Positions 60,785 to 64,000 of a stretch of 64,000 nucleotides of DNA are shown here, piece by piece (position 1 is the first letter of the stretch; every line of letters starts with the position of its first letter). Source of the DNA: UBA1783 sp033808805 (GTDB lineage: Bacteria; Bacillota_I; Bacilli_A; Erysipelotrichales; Erysipelotrichaceae); assembly GCA_033808805.1 (NCBI GenBank), contig JAPXMY010000002.1:124001-188000 (forward strand). Reading direction: 5' to 3'. Made by a program: the position numbers and the translations under genes. The notes under the pieces were generated by a model that did not search any database, was not told where the DNA came from, and saw nothing but the letters and a program-made list of their open reading frames with translations.

Positions 60785-61354
60785 ATGGCAGATAAAAAAA
60801 TATTGGTAGAAACAAGTGCTAGACATGCTCACTTGTCGCAGGCTCACGTAGAGGCTTTATTTGGTGAAGGTTATCAGCTGACAGTTAGGAAAATGTTGTC
60901 ACAGCCTAACCAATTCGCAAGTAATGAAAGAATTAGCGTTGTTGGTCCAAAAGGTGAAACAAAAATGTCTGTTTTAGGTCCAGCAAGAAAAGATACACAA
61001 ATTGAATTGTCTTTAACAGATGCCAGAGGTATTGGTGTCAAGGCCCTGGTAAGAGAATCTGGTGATATTGAGGGTACTGAAGGATGTACAATTGTTGGTC
61101 CAAATGGTTCTATAACTATTGATAAAGGTGTTATTGCAGCTAAAAGACATATTCATTTAACTGAAGCAGATGCAGAGTATTATAATGTTAAAAATGGAGA
61201 AGTTGTTTCTGTTAAAGTTGAAACAGATGGAAGAAGTTTAACATTCTCAGATGTTGTATGTAGAGTTTCAGATTCTTATGCCTTGGCTATGCATATTGAT
61301 ACAGATGAATCAAATGCAGCTGGTGGACCAGTAGAAGGTACAATCATTAAATAA
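60785..61354 (+). CDS. pduL: Phosphate propanoyl/acetyltransferase PduL
   Basis: A 189-residue PduL-type phosphotransacylase that interconverts acyl-CoA and acyl-phosphate. Two related halves bind two zincs: ETSARHAHLSQ in the first, AAKRHIHLTEADA and MHIDTDESNAA in the second. It lacks the N-terminal encapsulation peptide and no shell-protein gene is near, so it is probably a housekeeping phosphotransacetylase replacing Pta in acetate formation. Monocistronic. Confidence 0.92.
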   Translation: MADKKILVETSARHAHLSQAHVEALFGEGYQLTVRKMLSQPNQFASNERISVVGPKGETKMSVLGPARKDTQIELSLTDARGIGVKALVRESGDIEGTEGCTIVGPNGSITIDKGVIAAKRHIHLTEADAEYYNVKNGEVVSVKVETDGRSLTFSDVVCRVSDSYALAMHIDTDESNAAGGPVEGTIIK

Positions 61355-61360
61355 TTAACA

Positions 61361-61391
61361 ACAGGAGTTAAGTTTTTAACTCCTTTTTTTG
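61361..61391 (+). terminator. Terminator of pduL
   Basis: GGAGTTAA pairs with TTAACTCC (about 61366-61383, short loop), followed by seven Ts. Confidence 0.85.
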
Positions 61392-61449
61392 TGGTTTATA
61401 ATGTCTTCTTTTTAGTGTATAATGAATTTTGGTGAGGAGAGAATTGTAA

Positions 61450-62679
61450 ATGAAAATTGAAGAAAGATTTATTAACTATACAAAAATTGACACTACATCA
61501 GATGCAGGAAGTAACACCTGCCCCAGTACTGTAAATCAGCTTGTCCTTGCTGATATGCTGGTTGAAGAATTAAAGCAACTGGGCATAAAGGATGCAAGAA
61601 GGGCTGATAACGGATTTGTTTATGGAACAGTTGAAAGTAATGTTGATTATAAAACAGATGTTGTAGGTTTGCTTGCTCATTTAGATACAAGTGATGCAAC
61701 AAGTGGTAAGAATATAAAAGCCAGAATCATCAGAGACTATGATGGTAAAGACATTCTACTATCAGAAGGGATTTATTCAACAGTTAAGGATTATCCTTTT
61801 TTAGAAGATTTAAAAGGAAAGGATTTAATTGTTACTGATGGAACTACTTTACTTGGCGGTGATGATAAGGCGGGTATCGCCATTATTATGGATTTTGTTC
61901 AGTATCTTTATGAAAATCCTGAAATCAGACATGGTGAAATAAAAATCTGCTTTACTCCAGATGAGGAAATTGGATCAGGCATCCTGAATATTGATTTAAA
62001 AGAGCTGGCATGTGATTATGCCTATACTTTGGATGGGGGACCAGTAAACTGTGTTACCTATGAAAACTTTAATGCTGCTAATGCTAAATTGACATTTAAT
62101 GGCAATAGTATTCATCCAGGAGATGCCAAAAACAAGATGATTAATGCAACGCAGTTGGCTATTGATTTTCATAATATGCTGCCAGTAAATCAAAGACCGG
62201 AGTTTACCGAAAAAAGAGAAGGATTTAATCACCTGTTAGGAATTACTGGAGATTGCCAGAAGGCGCAGAGTTCCTACATTATTAGAAATCATGATCTGGA
62301 TTTGTTACGTCAGCAGATGCGACATTTTGAATTGATTACAATGCACATGAACGAAATGCATAGTCGTCACGTCGTTGAATTAGAATTGAAAGAAAGCTAC
62401 TATAATATGAAACAGTGTCTAATCGACAAGATGTTTATTGTAGAGCAGGCAGCTAAGGCTATTGAACAGCTAGGTTATACAGTAGAATATGACCCTATCA
62501 GAGGTGGAACAGATGGAGCTCATTTATCATTTATGGGTGTAGCTACTCCGAATCTGGGAACTGGAGGTAGGAATTGTCATGGTAATCATGAATTGGTTAT
62601 AATTGACGAAATGAAAGAAATGGTTAAGGTATTAGCCAATATAATTAATATAGTTGTAGAAAGAGGTGTAAAAGAATGA
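61450..62679 (+). CDS. pepT: Peptidase T (tripeptide aminopeptidase)
   Basis: A 409-residue M20B metallopeptidase that releases the N-terminal residue of tripeptides. Metal ligands and catalytic residues: LLAHLDTSD, LLGGDDKAG, FTPDEEIGSG, and the C-terminal RGGTDGAHLSFMG / NCHGNHE. GAGGAGA precedes the ATG. It overlaps nagA by four bases (ATGA), so they are co-translated. Confidence 0.95.
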   Translation: MKIEERFINYTKIDTTSDAGSNTCPSTVNQLVLADMLVEELKQLGIKDARRADNGFVYGTVESNVDYKTDVVGLLAHLDTSDATSGKNIKARIIRDYDGKDILLSEGIYSTVKDYPFLEDLKGKDLIVTDGTTLLGGDDKAGIAIIMDFVQYLYENPEIRHGEIKICFTPDEEIGSGILNIDLKELACDYAYTLDGGPVNCVTYENFNAANAKLTFNGNSIHPGDAKNKMINATQLAIDFHNMLPVNQRPEFTEKREGFNHLLGITGDCQKAQSSYIIRNHDLDLLRQQMRHFELITMHMNEMHSRHVVELELKESYYNMKQCLIDKMFIVEQAAKAIEQLGYTVEYDPIRGGTDGAHLSFMGVATPNLGTGGRNCHGNHELVIIDEMKEMVKVLANIINIVVERGVKE

Positions 62680-63815
62680 TTATTCAATCAAAGAAAGTAT
62701 GGGTAGCTAACAATTTCAACCCTTTACAAATTGAAATTGAAGATGGAAAGATTGTTGCCGTATATCCTTATGGCGCAAAACAAGCAGATTTTGACTATGG
62801 CAGTTTAAGAATCTTGCCAGGTTTTATTGATATTCATACTCATGGTGCCTATGGATTTGATACAAATGATGGTGAAGAAGAAGGTTTAAGAAACTGGATA
62901 AAAAGACTTCCAGCTGATGAAGGTGTTACTTCATTTCTGCCTACTACCATTACACAATCAGTTGAAGTACTATCAAATGCGGTAGCAAATGTTGCCAAGG
63001 TTGTCAAAGAAGGCTATGTTGGTGCGAATGTTCTGGGTATCAACTTTGAAGGCCCTTATTTAGATATGAAATATAAGGGAGCTCAACCACCTGAGCATAT
63101 CCTGCCTAGCTCAGTTGAACAGTTTGAAATGTATCAGGATAAAGCTGATGGTTTGATCAAGATTATTACTTTGGCTCCTGAACATGATGAAAATATGCAA
63201 TTGACCAAGTATTGTTCTCAAAATGGTGTTGTTGTTTCTTTGGGACACAGCAATGCTACTTATGAAACAGCGGTATTAGCTGCTGCCAATGGGGCTAAAT
63301 TATTAACTCATGTCTATAATGGTATGACTCCTTATGGACATAGACAATTGGGTTTAGTAGGAGCAGCATTTAGAATCAGAGACATGTATGGAGAAATAAT
63401 CGGTGATGGCTATCATTCTACTCCTGAAGCGGTTAATAACTTTTTCCATATAAAAGGTGCCGACCATGCGGTTATGATTTCTGACTCTTTAAGACCAAAA
63501 GGTTTACCAAAAGGAGAGTATACTTCAGGTGGTGCAGCAATTACCATTACTGAAGAAGGTACAGCTAAATTAACTGGAACAGATACTTTAGCAGGTTCGA
63601 CATTAAGAGTTAACAGAGGTTTACAGGTTTTAATTGAAAAATGTCTGGTAGATGTTGCTTCAGCAATTAATTCCTGCACTTTAAATCCAGCTAGACTTTT
63701 AAGAGTAGATGATCATAAAGGAAAAATTGCAGCTGGATATGATGCTGATATTGTTGTTTTAGAAGATAACTATGATATCCATCAAACTTATGTAGGAGGA
63801 AAAACGTTCAAGTAA
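62676..63815 (+). CDS. nagA: N-acetylglucosamine-6-phosphate deacetylase
   Basis: A 379-residue amidohydrolase that makes glucosamine-6-P and acetate from GlcNAc-6-P, in amino-sugar and cell-wall recycling. Motifs seen: GFIDIHTHGAYGFDTND (metal His), GINFEGPYLD (Glu), SLGHSNAT and THVYNGM (His), SDSLRP (catalytic Asp region). The deaminase NagB is not in the window. Coupled to pepT. Confidence 0.95.
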   Translation: MIIQSKKVWVANNFNPLQIEIEDGKIVAVYPYGAKQADFDYGSLRILPGFIDIHTHGAYGFDTNDGEEEGLRNWIKRLPADEGVTSFLPTTITQSVEVLSNAVANVAKVVKEGYVGANVLGINFEGPYLDMKYKGAQPPEHILPSSVEQFEMYQDKADGLIKIITLAPEHDENMQLTKYCSQNGVVVSLGHSNATYETAVLAAANGAKLLTHVYNGMTPYGHRQLGLVGAAFRIRDMYGEIIGDGYHSTPEAVNNFFHIKGADHAVMISDSLRPKGLPKGEYTSGGAAITITEEGTAKLTGTDTLAGSTLRVNRGLQVLIEKCLVDVASAINSCTLNPARLLRVDDHKGKIAAGYDADIVVLEDNYDIHQTYVGGKTFK

Positions 63816-63831
63816 TAACGTATGAATTGAA

Positions 63832-64000
63832 ATGAAACATATATTTATTGTTAATCCAACAAGTGGGAAGGGAAAAAGTCTCAGATTTGTCCCGGTGATT
63901 GAAAACTATTTTAAAAATAGTGATGAAGAGTATGAAATTATTTACACCGAATATCCAAAACATGCTACTGAGATAGCGGCAAGATATACTGAAAAAGATA
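63832..64000 (+). CDS. Diacylglycerol kinase-like lipid kinase, 3' end outside window
   Basis: The first 56 residues are visible. FIVNPTSGKGKS is the nucleotide-binding motif of the DagK/YegS lipid kinase fold, and IIYTEYPKHATEIA follows as expected. It would phosphorylate diacylglycerol or a related lipid at the membrane. The ribosome site is weak, and the gene follows nagA by 16 bases. Confidence 0.8.
   Translation, partial: MKHIFIVNPTSGKGKSLRFVPVIENYFKNSDEEYEIIYTEYPKHATEIAARYTEKD

Noticed and set aside
60785..61354. Microcompartment locus
   Set aside because: PduL is present but no shell protein, aldehyde dehydrogenase or diol dehydratase genes are near, and the protein has no encapsulation peptide.

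Overview
The window is low-GC DNA, densely packed with genes, from a member of the Firmicutes (Bacillota). Three T-box leaders, a Firmicutes-type L20 leader, AGGAGG ribosome sites, an IreB/RuvX/DUF1292/MltG/Udk/GreA cluster and mannose-family PTS operons for glycated-amine-like substrates point to a gut Erysipelotrichia-like lineage. The lineage is inferred; the Firmicutes placement is firm. UGA is used as a normal stop codon. No phage, insertion sequence, CRISPR array or rRNA is visible.

Layout. 1-6.2 kb: an ABC-F ATPase (5' end cut by the window), a YgjP-type metallopeptidase and a heterodimeric ABC exporter. 7.5-10.8 kb: a SIS-domain gene divergent from a mannose-family PTS module (IIB, IIC, IID, no IIA), with helically phased repeats between them. 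10.9-14.7 kb: a hemolysin-III protein and a large UPF1-like helicase with a C-terminal nuclease-like domain. 14.7-19.0 kb: leucine T-box and leuS, a small unknown gene, then the L20 leader with infC-rpmI-rplT. 20.1-23.8 kb: a second, complete PTS module (IIC, IID, IIB, SIS enzyme, IIA) behind a palindromic operator. 23.9-25.5 kb: nucleoside deoxyribosyltransferase-like gene and plsY. 25.6-28.4 kb: a B12-type radical SAM gene broken by an in-frame UGA, then rdgB and trmL. 28.4-35.6 kb: membrane proteins, a lipoprotein, a MacB-like adaptor/ATPase/permease set, a TauE/SafE permease and a small ppGpp-hydrolase-like protein. 35.7-41 kb: trpS with its T-box, tRNA-Arg, mnmA, recD2, 5-formyl-THF cyclo-ligase. 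42.1-58.7 kb: alanine T-box and alaS, ireB-ruvX-DUF1292-mltG-udk, greA, comEA-comEC-holA-sdaA, rpsT, fmt, an ECF-S-like gene, lepA, a MazG-like gene, hemW and rpsO. 58.7-64 kb: a YfcE-type phosphodiesterase, tRNA-His, a membrane protein, pduL, pepT, nagA and the start of a diacylglycerol-kinase-like gene.

How the genes fit together. Most of the window is housekeeping: translation (leuS, trpS, alaS, infC, ribosomal proteins, fmt, lepA, mnmA, trmL), DNA metabolism (recD2, ruvX, holA, com genes) and nucleotide clean-up (rdgB, MazG-like). The accessory content is the pair of PTS/SIS sugar-amine modules, the two ABC exporter sets and the helicase-nuclease. Aminoacyl-tRNA synthetases are controlled by T-boxes and ribosomal protein genes by leader RNAs.

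The most unusual items are a GreA whose N-terminal coiled-coil domain is duplicated in tandem, the UGA-interrupted radical SAM gene, a PTS module without its own IIA, a four-fold 10-bp repeat in its divergent promoter region, an infC gene without a usable AUG, and altered signature motifs in LeuRS (KMGKR) and MltG (missing first Glu).
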